A DNA stretch of 64,000 bases, from assembly GCA_036362985.1 (NCBI GenBank), contig JAYGXS010000002.1:86080385-86144384 (forward strand), read 5' to 3'. Positions 1 to 10,035 of the stretch are shown piece by piece. A model generated the notes under the pieces. That model had not been told where the DNA came from and made no database searches. It saw only the letters and a list, made by a program, of their open reading frames with translations. The position numbers and the translations under genes are program-made. The stretch comes from Ligula intestinalis (taxonomy: Eukaryota; Platyhelminthes; Cestoda; Diphyllobothriidea; Diphyllobothriidae). Numbering within the stretch: position 1 is the stretch's first letter; each line of letters starts with the position of its first letter.

Positions 1-189
1 ATTCCAGTTTTTAAATCTGGTTCCAGATCTGACATTAAAAATTATCGCGTCGTTCATAAAACGCCTTCTGTAGCTAAACTGTTTGAAAAATTAATCGCCA
101 ATAAAATTACAGATTTTTGCATAAGCAATCAAATATTAAATGTATCTCAGCATAGATTTTTACCGGACTGATCTTGTGAAACATGTCAT

Positions 190-558
190 ATGTCATTTCT
201 TAATCTTCTCACTTCTCTTCATAACGATCATTTATGTGTGGTGGTCATCTATTTCGATCTCAGTAAGGCATTTGATAAAGAACCTCATGGGAGACTACTA
301 GCCAAAGAAGAGGCTATAGGATTTTGTAGTCCGCTTATTGACTTTATTAGATCATATCTTTCTAATCGAAAACAACAGGTCTTAGTGGGGTCCTCATACT
401 CTACCCCTACCGCTATTTTAAGCGGTGTCCTTCAAGGTACCGTTCTGGGCCCCCTGTTGTTTTTGTTTCAGATAAATGATATTTCAACAATCGTTAAACA
501 CTCTCCACCGTATATATACGCGAACGACTTGAAATTTAAAGGATCGTTAAGGATCTAA
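190..558 (+). pseudogene. RT palm-domain fragment of family A
   Basis: This 122-residue reading frame holds RT motifs A, B and C in the usual order: YFDLSKAFDK near residue 22, SGVLQGTVLGPLLF near 78, and YIYANDLKF near 108. The catalytic centre should read YADD; here the first aspartate codon has become AAC (N), so this copy is not catalytic. The mirror copy at 26,010-26,369 (minus) keeps YADD. A stop follows, and the thumb continues in another frame. The assignment to RT is firm; the exact clade (CR1 or jockey) is inferred from motif style. Confidence 0.88.
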
Positions 559-1041
559 GTGAGTTGTATCCTTTCTCATCTACATCGTCATCCTCATATA
601 CCAGTTTTGACAATTTTTCCATTAAAATAATCTAGTTTATCACTTACTAGCAGTTAGACTACCTTAGAAAGTTTTCCATTGTGTATTTGCCAAAACGCTT
701 TGTATATTTGTAGTGATAATGCCTCTACATACTCCTCCTCTAATTCTACGGCTGAGCAATGCTTGGAACGCATTCATTCGGATTTGGACGCTCTATCTGC
801 GTGGAGCTCCACGCAGCAGATAGAGTTCTCGCATTCTAAGTGCCAGTTCATGTGTTTTTGGCCTGAAAGGCTGCCACAGCCTATCATTTTTCAATGCTGC
901 CCCATGACTGAATGTTCTAACATTAAGGACTAAGGTTTAAGTTACACCAATAATTTAGATCTTTCACCTCACGCTGATAGAATTACAGCAAAAGCTGCTC
1001 AGATATGTGGCTTCATCTCTTATAATTTCTACCTTCCCGAA

Positions 1042-1581
1042 ATGAAGCTAAGACTTTATCCTATGCATGTGCTTCCTATTTTCGAATACTGTTGTCCATT
1101 CTTCGGTCTAACGAACGAATCTCGCCATTCAAAAATTGAAAGTGTCCAAAGAAGATTCACTAAAAGGGTCCTCTATCCGGCATTTTCAGATACTTCCTAC
1201 ACAGATAGATGTGAGATAACGAAACTGAAATGTCTTTGGGTCAGGAGACTGGAAGCAGGGTTTTGTCTCCTGTTTCGCCTTAATAATAGTTCAAATCTCC
1301 CCAAGATTTCTGCCCTTACTCCCGTTACTCGCCCTTACAACCTAAGAAATTCAACGTTGATTATACCTCCTCCTGCTTCTCCAACTTCTAAACGATCTAT
1401 ATTTTTTGCTTCTAGGTATAACTATCTTTGTAATAATTTGCCGATTGATATTCGGGCGTTGACCAGTCTATGTGCATTCAAGCAAAGCCTGCACATATAT
1501 CTTAACACTGAATCCATTAACCTTTTGTTTTCCTCATCTTTTCCAGGCAGCTTTCTCCATGATCCTGAAAAAGCACCATAG
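1042..1581 (+). pseudogene. C-terminal RT-associated region of family A
   Basis: The 179-residue frame matches the segment after the RT thumb in this family: LPIFEYCCPFFGL near the start, a basic stretch, then LWVRRLEAGFCLLFRLNN and a last block resembling WNNLPIDIR (here CNNLPIDIR). The homologous block in B lies at 8,480-9,036. It carries no catalytic residues. The frame ends at a TAG shared with the mirror copy at 24,978-25,517. Confidence 0.85.
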
Positions 1582-2173
1582 GAAATTTAGGATCCCTTCT
1601 TTAAACTTCCTTTCTCGGACTCGTGTCTTCCGGAATCAGGAAGCATTCTTGACAGCTCTCGTTTCTCTGGTCATCAACCATCATCAGGGCCTTATATTTG
1701 GTCACATCTCAGATATCCCCAACGATGGTCTTGTAGATTTGACGGACTTGTGGCTCTCATACGGCGGTGCCCATCACGATCATAAACTGGTGGGTTCCCT
1801 ATGTTCTATGATGCCGCACCGGCTTGGGAACCCGAGTGTAGTGCCGGGAACCCGTCTATACCAGTAATGTTTGCTTACTACCTATTGTTCTGCCCCACGC
1901 TCAGCTTCGACTGAGTTTGCTTCCAAGCCCCCCCTACTAACAGAGGCAGTGAGTACCAGAATACATAGTCAGAATCTAGATAACGATGAGGCTCATCTGT
2001 GTGTGCTCTTGAATTTCACCTTCCGCATGACACTGCTATATTCATTTTTTTCGCATCTAACAAATTCGCTTCTAAACAGTTATACTGGTCTTATAGCTAT
2101 AGACTTCGTATGCTGTTTGTTAAACCAATTATTTTTTAGTAATTCGTGTTATCGAATGTTTGGTTTATTGATG

Positions 2174-2188
2174 AGGCCCATTGGGCCT
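2174..2188 (+). other. 3'-terminal hairpin of family A/B element
   Basis: AGGCCC-ATT-GGGCCT is a perfect 6-bp stem with a 3-nt loop. It sits about 25 nt before the TTA-rich end of the element. The same hairpin occurs at 10,001-10,015, a G.U-tolerant variant at 15,941-15,955, and a mutated one at 24,370-24,384. By analogy with other non-LTR elements it is probably the RNA feature recognised by the element's own RT; that role is inference. Confidence 0.7.
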
Positions 2189-2212
2189 GAAATATACAAC
2201 TTATTATTATAA

Positions 2213-2405
2213 ATATAAGGTATACTTTTACCGCCGAAAAAAAGTTTTACGAGAATCGGCGAGTTTTTACTTCGGGATGAGAGTCTTTTAGCTTCTGCAA
2301 CTTTAAAATGAAAGCCACAAAAGTATAGAAACTGGAGAGCAACATCTATAGGTTATTTATCTTTTAAAGCATTTTTCAAAAGAAAATTAACATTCCTTTT
2401 TTACT
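2213..2405 (-). mobile_element. Antisense fragment of family B ORF1
   Basis: Immediately after the A 3' tail the sequence becomes the reverse complement of part of B ORF1 (compare 5,220-5,405), with readable pieces such as EAKRLSSRSK. The same junction, at the same base, appears near 10,036 and 24,345. It is best explained as an A/B element inserted antisense into a B ORF1, at the site that is still empty at 5,400-5,412 and 31,145-31,158. Confidence 0.75.
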
Positions 2406-4214
2406 GATCAGGAGGTTATGATCGACCCGATCAAAGGCCTTAGTCAAATCAAAAAATCGCTATAAGGTTAAGACCACTGTCTCTAGATTGCAGCACATAA
2501 TCAAAGAAAAATAGCTGGCAGGTGTCACAAGATCGTTTCTCGAGAAAGCCATTTTGAGCTGTATTAAGCAAGTTGTTCTCTGTCAAGTGACGCACGATGT
2601 TGCGATCTGCCGGTTAATATCGATAGGCGACTTTTAAATTATCAGCGTACATAAAGTGTCTGCCATACTGAAAACTATCTGAAACGTCGTTGACAAACAG
2701 GCAAAATCGGAGCGGACCCAGTACACTTCCCTGTATAACTCCACTTATCACATTCGTGGGGTTGCAGATAACATTGGAAATTTTTACTCTGTGTGGGCTA
2801 GCATCCAAAAGGAAGATATAAAGCACAGAGGCTTGCTACCTATGCCAAAGGAGGCCAGTTTCAGAAAAAGGAGGTAATGATCAACCCAAGCAAAGGCCTT
2901 AGTAAAATCAAAATAGACGCTATAAATGGCAAAACCGCTGTCTCTAGATTGCAGCTCATAATCAAAGAAAGAGAGCTGACAGTTGACACAAGATCGTTTC
3001 TCGAGAAAGCCATGTTGAGCTGTATTGAATAGGTTGTTGTCTGTCAAGTGACGCATCATCTTTTCTTTGATTAAGGTCTCCAAGTTCTTCGAGGCTGCGG
3101 GAAGTGTATTTATTGGCCTAAAGTTGTCGAATGACGTCGATCGGCCATGCTTGCGAATAGGCATTATGTGCGATTCCTTCCACATCGAAGGAAAGTTTTA
3201 GCTCTCAAGAGCACGATTAAATACCTTACAAAGGACACACGGAAAGATATCATTCACTTCAGCTTTTAGAAGGCTAACTGGGACGCCATCTGGTCCTGGA
3301 CTATAAGATTGATGATAACGACGAATGTCTACAGTCACGTCCCAGAAGGTACAGCTTATGTTTTCGAGTACGGGACCCGTCCAAGCCCGGATGGCTGGAG
3401 GTACAGCGAACGAGCTCTCACTAAACGTTTTGGATAGGAACGCATTGAAGATATCGGCGATCAACTAAGCGTCAGATATGGGGTTTCCTAAAGCGTCTTG
3501 GAGTATGGGGTGTTGCGTTTTCCTCTGCGCTTTTTAGGGTACGCAAAAGGAGTTTTGCAACTTTAAGGGACGATTTTTCAGCGAAGTGAGCCTCATCGGC
3601 TTTCTGCTTTTCTTCGGAGAGCTTCTTGGCCTGCTCAAAGATCAGTGTGATCAAGGGAAAAAACGGAAGTGTCGTTCTGCCGATGCAAACGACGAGAGGG
3701 TTTACGCAGCCTACGACGGAAAGACAGAGGAAGGTACACTTCATCCTTGACATGTATTCCTTTCTTACGGGGGACAAAGTGGAGGATGAGTGAATCCAAC
3801 ACTTTTTACAGTGCATCGGTACAAACATTGACATCCAAACATTGGAAAAATTCAGACCAGTCAGGAGCGTTTAGATTTGCCAGTAGGTTCGCCGTGTTTG
3901 CGGATCGAAAGTCATGATAAAGATTATACTTTTGGGAAAATTTTGCATCTGCCTTCGGTTTTAGTTCACTAAGAACTGTAAGATGGTGTGAACTTCCAAG
4001 TGCGTCTAAGGATGACACTAAAAGTCGTACGCATCCCCTTTAAAAAAATAAGATCGAGTACTTTTGCTCCTTGAGTGGGAAAATCGACTACCTGATCCCA
4101 CATGCTGATACCTATTGCCTCGAGTAATTTCTCGACATTTGAAGGACTGGATGGTGGAAACTATTGCACGCCAGGAAGGTTAAAATCGCCTGCACTCAAG
4201 CAATCCTCAAGATT
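2406..4214 (-). mobile_element. Family C non-LTR element fragment (EN C-term to RT), decayed
   Basis: Minus-strand C-family fragment homologous to 13,020-14,620. From 4,018 down it reads the linker after the endonuclease. It then reads RT fingers (SYSPGPDGVPVSLLKAE, ending 3,198), motif A (YFDFTKAFAWVD near 2,900), QGSVLGPLRF and MYADNLKVAY near 2,640-2,700, where YADD has become YADN. Several frameshifts break it. Near 2,405-2,600 a second, shifted copy of the RT 'HGFLEKRS' region is joined after the YADD block. The 5' end stops abruptly at 4,214. Confidence 0.85.
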
Positions 4215-4514
4215 CATCAGGGCCTTATATTTGGTCACATCTCAGATATCCCCAACGATGGTCTTGTAGATTTGACGGACTTATGGATCTCATACGGCGT
4301 TGCCCATCACGATCATAAACTGGTGGGTTCCCTATGTTCTATGATGCCGCACCGGTTTGGGAACCCGAGTGTAGTGCCGGGAACCCGTCTATACCAGTAA
4401 TGTTTGGTTACTACCTATTGTTCTGCCCCACGCTCAGCTTCGACTGAGTTTGCTTCCAAGCCCCCCCCCCCCCCTACTAACAGAGGCAGTGGGTATCAGA
4501 ATACATAGTCAGAA
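4215..4514 (+). mobile_element. Family A 3' UTR fragment
   Basis: This 300-bp piece repeats 1,685-1,975 in direct orientation. It has no RT sequence. It contains a run of C residues (about 4,456-4,470) expanded to roughly twice the length seen at 1,928 and in the mirror copy near 24,625. It ends where the B element's 5' end begins, as if B had inserted into an A 3' UTR. Confidence 0.8.
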
Positions 4515-4516
4515 GT

Positions 4517-4537
4517 TCAAGGTCAATGTCAAGGTCA
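4517..4537 (+). promoter_or_regulatory. Two TCAAGGTCA sites at the 5' end of element B
   Basis: TCAAGGTCA occurs at 4,517-4,525 and again at 4,529-4,537, followed by a partial third unit. This is the extended half-site bound by FTZ-F1/SF-1/ERR-type monomeric nuclear receptors. The same kind of array marks the 5' ends at 32,022-32,036 (minus) and 10,862-10,878 (minus). It may be part of an internal promoter, or a microsatellite at the insertion edge. Function is not shown by sequence alone. Confidence 0.5.
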
Positions 4538-4968
4538 AGGCACGCAACTTATCTTTCAAAGCTAAGTAAAATAGATTTTTTTATCAGATTTCCTCGTTAC
4601 TTGCTGAAATAACAAGCTTAATTGTTGTTTTTGTTTGTATAGCTAACCCTTTAGCAACTGCACATACCTGTCGTTGTCTTTTTTACCGATAGGTCAAAAT
4701 ATACATTTTTTACTGTTTCACCGACATAGCCTCATTCTAGTTCCGGTAGATTCACGTAAAAAGCAGCTAATCTATTGCGTTTATACTGAATAATATCTAA
4801 AAATATGTTACTCTATCAATTTCCAGCAAGAAATAGTTTGTATTACTCGATATAATATTATAGATATTTGTCACCCTGCGTAGCCTCTTCGATAATTCAA
4901 ATTTTCTGTCGCAATTTTGTGCATAACTTTGCTTAGAACATATCCTATCACTCACTTTCTATTCAGTA

Positions 4969-6167
4969 TGATACCCAAGCCACAACTGAGACGTAAATTA
5001 ACCCGGAATACCAATTCTCCTAACGATTAGCCCATCTTAAGCATGAAGAAACTTGATCTTGATGCTTTAGACAACTTTAGTAAGCTTTATAACCAATATG
5101 CTTGCCTGTTTACGGTCCTTGGTGCCATCTTTGACGGAAAGGTATCTTCGCTCACTTCTCAGCAATGTGAGAAACTAGAGCCTTTCGTCAATATGGTGTC
5201 TACTGAGACCCGTGATCGGCAAAAAAGGAATTTTAATTTTCTTTTGAAAAATACTTCAAAAGATAAACAACCTATAGATGTTGCTATTCAGCTTCTTTAC
5301 TCTTGTGGCTTTAATTTTAAAGTTGCAGAAGCTAAAAGACCCTCATCCCGAAGTAAAAACCCGCCGATTCTCGTAAAATCTTTTTTCGGCGATAGAAGTA
5401 GACCTTATATTCTCTCAGTATGAGCGGTCAGCCAACGTTTTAAAGGAAAATAAGCTTTACATATGCAGGGATAAAACGCCAATGGAGCGTCGGGTTTTTT
5501 CTAAAGTAGCAAACGAGAACACTGGCTCCGGTTCAACAAAACCAAAAGTTGTCTCTCAGGTCGGCCCTCCCGCTCAGGTAAGCCCAAATCCCTCTGGCTC
5601 AGTGTCAGTTTCCCCTGATTCTTCTCCCATTGACCTTACTCGTGATTCGAGTGAGATTGTAGCCTCGTCAAGTCGTTCTACTTCTAAGCCAACCACGTCT
5701 GTGTTAGCTTTACATTCCGATAAACCTATGAACGCACCTAGTAAATCTACGTCAGTTTTCAAATTCGGCAATATGATAACCGATAATAACTCAGTACCTA
5801 ACAAAGACCCAACTGCTCAAGCTAGCGCTTTTCATATCCCCAAATCTCATCAACATCCCCAAATAATTCGGCCAGCTAATAAAATTAACCGTTTTCAAAA
5901 CCAGTCATGCAATTTTCGAAGGCCAATATCCCGTCAAATTTTGATATTATGCCTCAAAATCCCATAGTTATGCCCCCTCCTGGTTTTCCAATGCCACACT
6001 TTAGCCGCCCTTTCTATGGAGCCCCATCTAATATGCATTTCAACAATATTCACTGTTCATTTGATAATAATTACTTGACAAACTGTAGACCAGAGCCAGT
6101 TTGCTATCCGCCTTTTGTTTCTCGCATGCCGTTTCCCTTTCCGCCACCAAGTTTTCCTTTTTTATAA
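4969..6167 (+). pseudogene. Family B ORF1 (left copy, disrupted)
   Basis: Homologue of the intact 349-residue frame at 30,591-31,640. The left copy has an in-frame TAG near 5,028. One extra T in the T-run near 5,385 splits the frame into 5,043-5,423 and 5,482-5,967. The middle part (KRNFNFLLKN, then AEAKRPSSRSKNPPILVK) resembles the RRM-like core of LINE ORF1 RNA-binding proteins. The following part is Ser/Pro/Thr-rich, and a Pro/Phe-rich tail lies in a third overlapping frame (5,907-6,167). The RRM-like assignment is by pattern only; no zinc knuckle is visible. Confidence 0.7.
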
Positions 6168-7567
6168 ATACTGACGAGCGTAACCTGAATTTGAAGGATA
6201 CGCTCAGTATAGTCTTAGTCAATGCGAGATCAGCTGTTATTAAGATGACAGAACTTAAAACAGTAGCATTTGAGCTTGATCCAGATGTGCGCTGTGTCAT
6301 TGAATCTTGGACACACTCTCTTATTTCTGACTCGACACTCGCCATAGATAATTATAGTTTGTACAAACAAGACCGCACTGAAAAGCGTGGCGGTGGTAGC
6401 CTTCTTTATATTAAATCATGCTTTGTACATTTCCGGTATCACCTGAGCATTTCGTCATTTTCTGGAAATTTTTGTCTTATTTCAGTCATCCTGCCACACA
6501 ATAAAAAAGCGATAATTGGGTGTGTCTACAATCCTCCAACTAACTCAAGTAATGTAATGCAGCTGTGTGAAATGTTTGAAAAAGTTGCAGCGACTCAATT
6601 CGATGTCAGAATAATTATAGGTGATTTTAATCTGCCAGACATTGACTGGCATTCAAATACATGTCCACCAAGATTTCAGAAATTGGTTGACACTATTAAC
6701 TTTTCAAACATGTCACAACTGGTCAGTTCAGTGACCAGAAATGACGACATATTAAATTTAATTTTTACAAATGATGTCCACCCTCTTTTTATGAATTTTC
6801 ATCGTGATATTTTCAATAGTGACCATGCCTTAATTCACTGTTGTTTTCCAGTCTCTCTTTCTAAAAAGCCGGATATAAAATGCAATAACCTCGACTTTGG
6901 TAACGTGAACCATGAATTAGTAAATGATTTCGTAAGTACCCTAGATTGGCATAGCATATTTTCAACTAACGATCCCTACTTCTTCCAGAAGCTATTGCAA
7001 AACCTTACAGAAAATATTCAGGCTCTTACCCCACTTAAGATTTTTAAATCAAATTCAGCTTCTTCAACGGTGCCACATTTTCTCCAAAATAGCCTTAAGA
7101 AATTACAAAAACAACTTAAGGATACGTCTAATAGCTCTTTATCAGTTCACTTAAGAATAGCGCAAATATTTGAATTAGCGCTTAAATTAAGGCTTGCACG
7201 AGATAGGCGTAGAGAGGCCACAGCATTAAGTGACGCGAATTCTTCCAGATCAGTTGCTCAAGTCTTCCGTCTTCGGTCGGCTAAGCTTCAGAAAGTCATT
7301 CCACCCTTACTCAATGGCAACAATCATTTTATTACAGAGGATTTGGAGAAAGCAGCATTGCTAAATTCATTTTTCGCCGAGTTCTTTACCATCGAAACTA
7401 GCCCCACTCCTGTAATCCCCCTGCTGTGTGATTCAAATCTCAGTACCCTTAATTTCTCACCCACTTGTATTCAAAAAGAAATAAGTCGTCTTAAAAATTC
7501 ACATTCGGTAGGAACTGATAACATTCCAAGCTCACTCATGAAAGAATTAAGAGATTTCCCACCCTAA
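6101..7567 (+). pseudogene. Family B ORF2 N-terminal part: APE endonuclease and start of RT
   Basis: 488 codons. APE-type endonuclease motifs appear in order: NAR at 41-43, ESW at 68-70, RGGG at 96-99, GCVYNPP at 140-146, GDFNLPDIDW at 174-183, DDILNLIF at 215-222 and SDH at 240-242. After a basic linker the RT begins (SHSVGTDNIPSSLMKEL at the end). The ATG at 6,101 overlaps ORF1 by about 67 nt in another frame. The TAA replaces a Leu codon (TTA) seen in family A, and the RT continues in frame beyond it. Only two residues differ from the mirror copy 28,991-30,457. Confidence 0.9.
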
Positions 7568-9036
7568 CTGAGTAAGTTATTTTCAGTGTTTCTTGAGAAT
7601 GGCTTTTTCTCGGACTACTGGAAAACTTCTATTATAATTCCCGTATTTAAATCTGGTTCCCGATCAGATATTCACAATTATCGCGGTGTTCATAAAACGC
7701 CCTCTCTGGCTAAACTCTTTGAAAAATTAATTGCCAAAAAATTGCAGATTTTTGCATAAATAATAACATTCTCAGCTCCTCACAGCATGGCTTTTTACCG
7801 GATCGAGCTTGTGAAACTTGTCACATGTCTTTTCTAAATCTACTTACTTCTCTTCGTAATGATCATCTATCTGTGGTTGTTTTCTATTTTGACCTTAGTA
7901 AAGCATTTGATAAAGTTCCTCACAGGAGGCTCCTAGCCAAACTAGAGGCTATAGGATTTCGTAGTCCACTTACTGACTTCATCAGATCTTATCTTTCAAA
8001 TCGACAACAAAAGGTTTAATTAAGATCTTCATACTCTACTCCTACCGCTATTTTGAGTGGTGTCCTTCAAGGTACCGTGCTAGGTCCTCTGCTCTTTTTG
8101 CTTTGCATAAATGATATCTCATTCAGTGTTAGACACTCCCAATCTTATATTTATGCAGATATTCTCAAGTGTGTTTACTCCTTCTCTTAATCTACGGCCG
8201 CGAGATGCTTAGAACAAATTCATTCTGATCTGCACGCTCTTTCGACGTGGAGCTCAACCTGGCAGATGGAGTTCTCACCTTCTAAGTGCCGATATATGTG
8301 CTTTGGGCCTGAAAGGCTGCCACAACCTGTTATTTTTCAAGGTTACCCAATGACTGAATGTTCCAGTATCAAGGACCTAGGATTAAGCTACACCAATAAA
8401 TTAGACCTTTCTCCTCACGCCGATAGAATTACAGCCAAAGCCGCACAGATCTGCGGCTTTATCTCTTATAATTTTTATCTTCCTGAAATGAAATTAAGAC
8501 TTTATCGTATGTTTGTTCTCCCCATCTTAGAATACTGTTGCCCCTTTTTCGGTCTCATGAATGAAGGTAGCCGTTCAAAAATTGAACAAATTCAAAAAAA
8601 TTTCACACGAAAACTGCTGTATCCGACAGCTTCTAATACTTGCTACTCAAATAGGTGTCAATTAACAAAACTAAGGTTCCTTTGGGTCAGGAGATTGGAA
8701 GCAGGCTTTTGTCTCCTATTTCGGCTTAATAATTGCACAAATTTACCCAGGACTTCTGTCATTACCCCCGTCAGCCGTCCCTAAAACCTAAGAAACTCGG
8801 CACTTGTTATACCCCCTCCTGCATCTTCCTCATGTAAACGCTCTTTGTTTTTTGCTTCTAGATATAGCTTTCTTTGGAATAACTTGCCAATCGAAATTAG
8901 GTCGTTAACTAGACTGTCTGCTTTCAAACAGAGACTGCACATTTATCTTAACACTGCCTCTATTAACCTTCTATTCTCCCCATCTTTTCCGAGCAGCTTT
9001 CTCCATGACCCCGAGCAAGGACCATTGGGAATTTAG
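7568..9036 (+). pseudogene. Family B ORF2 RT and C-terminal region, broken
   Basis: Continues in frame after the TAA with a block ending in VFKSGSRSDIHNYRGVHK. It loses frame in an A-run near 7,740 and resumes at 7,825-8,019 with motif A (YFDLSKAFDKVPH). It then hits TAA and continues with SGVLQGTVLGPLLFLL. The catalytic YADD reads YADI because of a small deletion near 8,155. The thumb and C-terminal block (8,266-8,784, then 8,845-9,036) are well preserved, with FLWVRRLEAGFCLLFRLNN. The protein cannot be made as one chain. Confidence 0.85.
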
Positions 9037-9567
9037 AAGATCCTCTTGAAACTATTCTCTCTGTCTCGTGTCCCCCGAGAACATAGATGTTTCCATTAAC
9101 CACCGCTGAATCAACCGAAGCCACGTGGAAGTACTCAGTCTAAAATGCTGTAGTTTCGTTGAATACTCACCTTCATCAGATCACCCACACCTATTTCTGC
9201 TCTACTACTATATTCCTAAGCTGTTTTTTTCTCTTGCACACTTTTTGAACATGGAGGCCCGTTGAATACTGTCTCCATTTTCACTCGTTCTCCATGACCC
9301 CGAGAAAGGACCATCGGGAATTTAGGAGATCCGCTTGAAACTATTCTCTCTGCCTCGTGTCCCCCGAGAACCTAGATGTTTCCATTAACCACCACTGAAT
9401 CACACGAAGCCACGCGGAAGTACTCAGTCTAAAATGCGGCAGTTTCGTTGAATACTCGCCTTCATCAGATCACCCACACCTATTTCTGCTCTACTTCTAT
9501 CTTCCTAAGCAGTTTTTTTCCCTTGCACACTTTTTGGGCCCGTTGAACACTGTCTCCATTTTCACTG
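8998..9567 (+). repeat. Tandem duplication inside the B 3' UTR
   Basis: Two direct units of about 280-290 bp (8,998-9,289 and 9,290-9,567) each start at CTCCATGACCCCGAG and end at CTCCATTTTCACT. They differ at scattered positions and by a small deletion in the second unit. The mirror copy shows the same duplication at about 26,990-27,560, so it predates the block duplication. Confidence 0.85.
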
Positions 9568-10000
9568 TAAGAGTTTTTTTAACTGCCATAATTTTTCGTT
9601 TTTAGTTCAAAATTACCTGCAAAACATTGCTAAATTTTGCCCCAAAAGTACAATTTCTGCTGACATTATTACGACTTTCTACATCTATTTGCACATATTG
9701 TCAAATTATTTTTTGAATTTTTATTTTTTTCGAAATTAACTTTGTATAGATAGTGCCGTACTGGCGCTGAAAAATATCAATTCGAAATTCCAAATTCCAA
9801 ATATCGATAACGATGTGGCTCATCGTTGCGTGCTCTTGAATTTCACCTTCCACAAGACACTGCTTTATTCATTTATTTCGAATCTAACAAATTCACTTCT
9901 CAACAGTTATGCTGGTCTTATAGCTATAGACTTCGGATGCTGTTTGTTAAACCAATTATTTTTTAGTACTTCGTGTTATCGAATGTTTGGTTTATTGATG

Positions 10001-10015
10001 AGGCCCATTGGGCCT
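10001..10015 (+). other. 3'-terminal hairpin of element B
   Basis: AGGCCC-ATT-GGGCCT, identical to the one at 2,174-2,188. It is followed by GAAATATAAAAC and an ATT-rich tail to about 10,035. It marks the 3' end of the full-length B copy. Confidence 0.7.
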
Positions 10016-10035
10016 GAAATATAAAACTCATTATC

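Larger units (their letters stand above)
1..2212 (+). mobile_element. Family A non-LTR retrotransposon, RT and 3' UTR, decayed (left copy)
   Basis: This is the 3' half of a CR1/jockey-like element. The window opens inside the RT fingers (frame reading IPVFKSGSRSDIKNYR). The palm is readable at 190-558: YFDLSKAFDK is motif A, SGVLQGTVLGPLLF is motif B, and YIYANDLKF is a damaged form of the catalytic YADD. RT thumb and the conserved C-terminal region (EYCCPFFGL, FLWVRRLEAGFCLLFRLNN-type) lie at 679-933 and 1,042-1,581 in shifted frames. A 3' UTR of about 630 bp ends in a hairpin (2,174-2,188) and a TTA-rich tail. It is disabled by stops and frameshifts, and most are shared with the right copy at 24,346-26,558. 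It is related to but distinct from the B element at 4.5-10 kb. Confidence 0.88.
1..4214. repeat. Long inverted repeat IR-A, left arm
   Basis: This segment is the reverse complement of 22,344-26,558. Paired coordinates add up to 26,558 or 26,559 along the whole arm, so only one net indel separates the copies. The same reading frames, stops and frameshifts occur in both arms. The arm holds an A-family RT fragment, a short antisense B ORF1 piece and a C-family fragment. It is cut by the window start, so the true arm is longer. The inner edge is sharp at 4,214, where the left copy switches to a different sequence. Confidence 0.93.
4515..9785. repeat. Long inverted repeat IR-B, left arm
   Basis: Reverse complement of 26,772-32,036; paired coordinates add up to about 36,558 throughout. 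The arms share disabling mutations in the B element, for example the TAA at 7,565-7,567 (mirror 28,991-28,993) and the stop at 8,017. Identity is uneven: near-identical at about 6,060-8,850 and visibly lower on both flanks. Confidence 0.92.
4515..10035 (+). mobile_element. Family B non-LTR retrotransposon, full-length but inactivated
   Basis: Complete layout of a two-ORF CR1/jockey-type LINE. There is a 5' UTR of about 0.45 kb starting with TCAAGGTCA repeats. ORF1 follows (about 4,930-6,167, broken). ORF2 has an APE endonuclease (6,101-7,567) and RT (7,568-9,036, broken). A 3' UTR with an internal ~290-bp duplication (8,998-9,567) ends in the hairpin at 10,001-10,015 and a TTA-type tail. It is inactive: an ORF1 frameshift near 5,385, TAA at 7,565, a frameshift near 7,740, TAA at 8,017 and loss of YADD near 8,155. 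A copy sharing most of these lesions lies inverted at 26,772-32,036. Confidence 0.88.

Noticed and set aside
2213..2405. 5' inversion by twin priming to explain antisense ORF1 next to A/B 3' tail
   Set aside because: Twin priming inverts the 5' part within one insertion, upstream of the 3' segment; here the antisense piece lies beyond the 3' tail, so nested insertion fits better.
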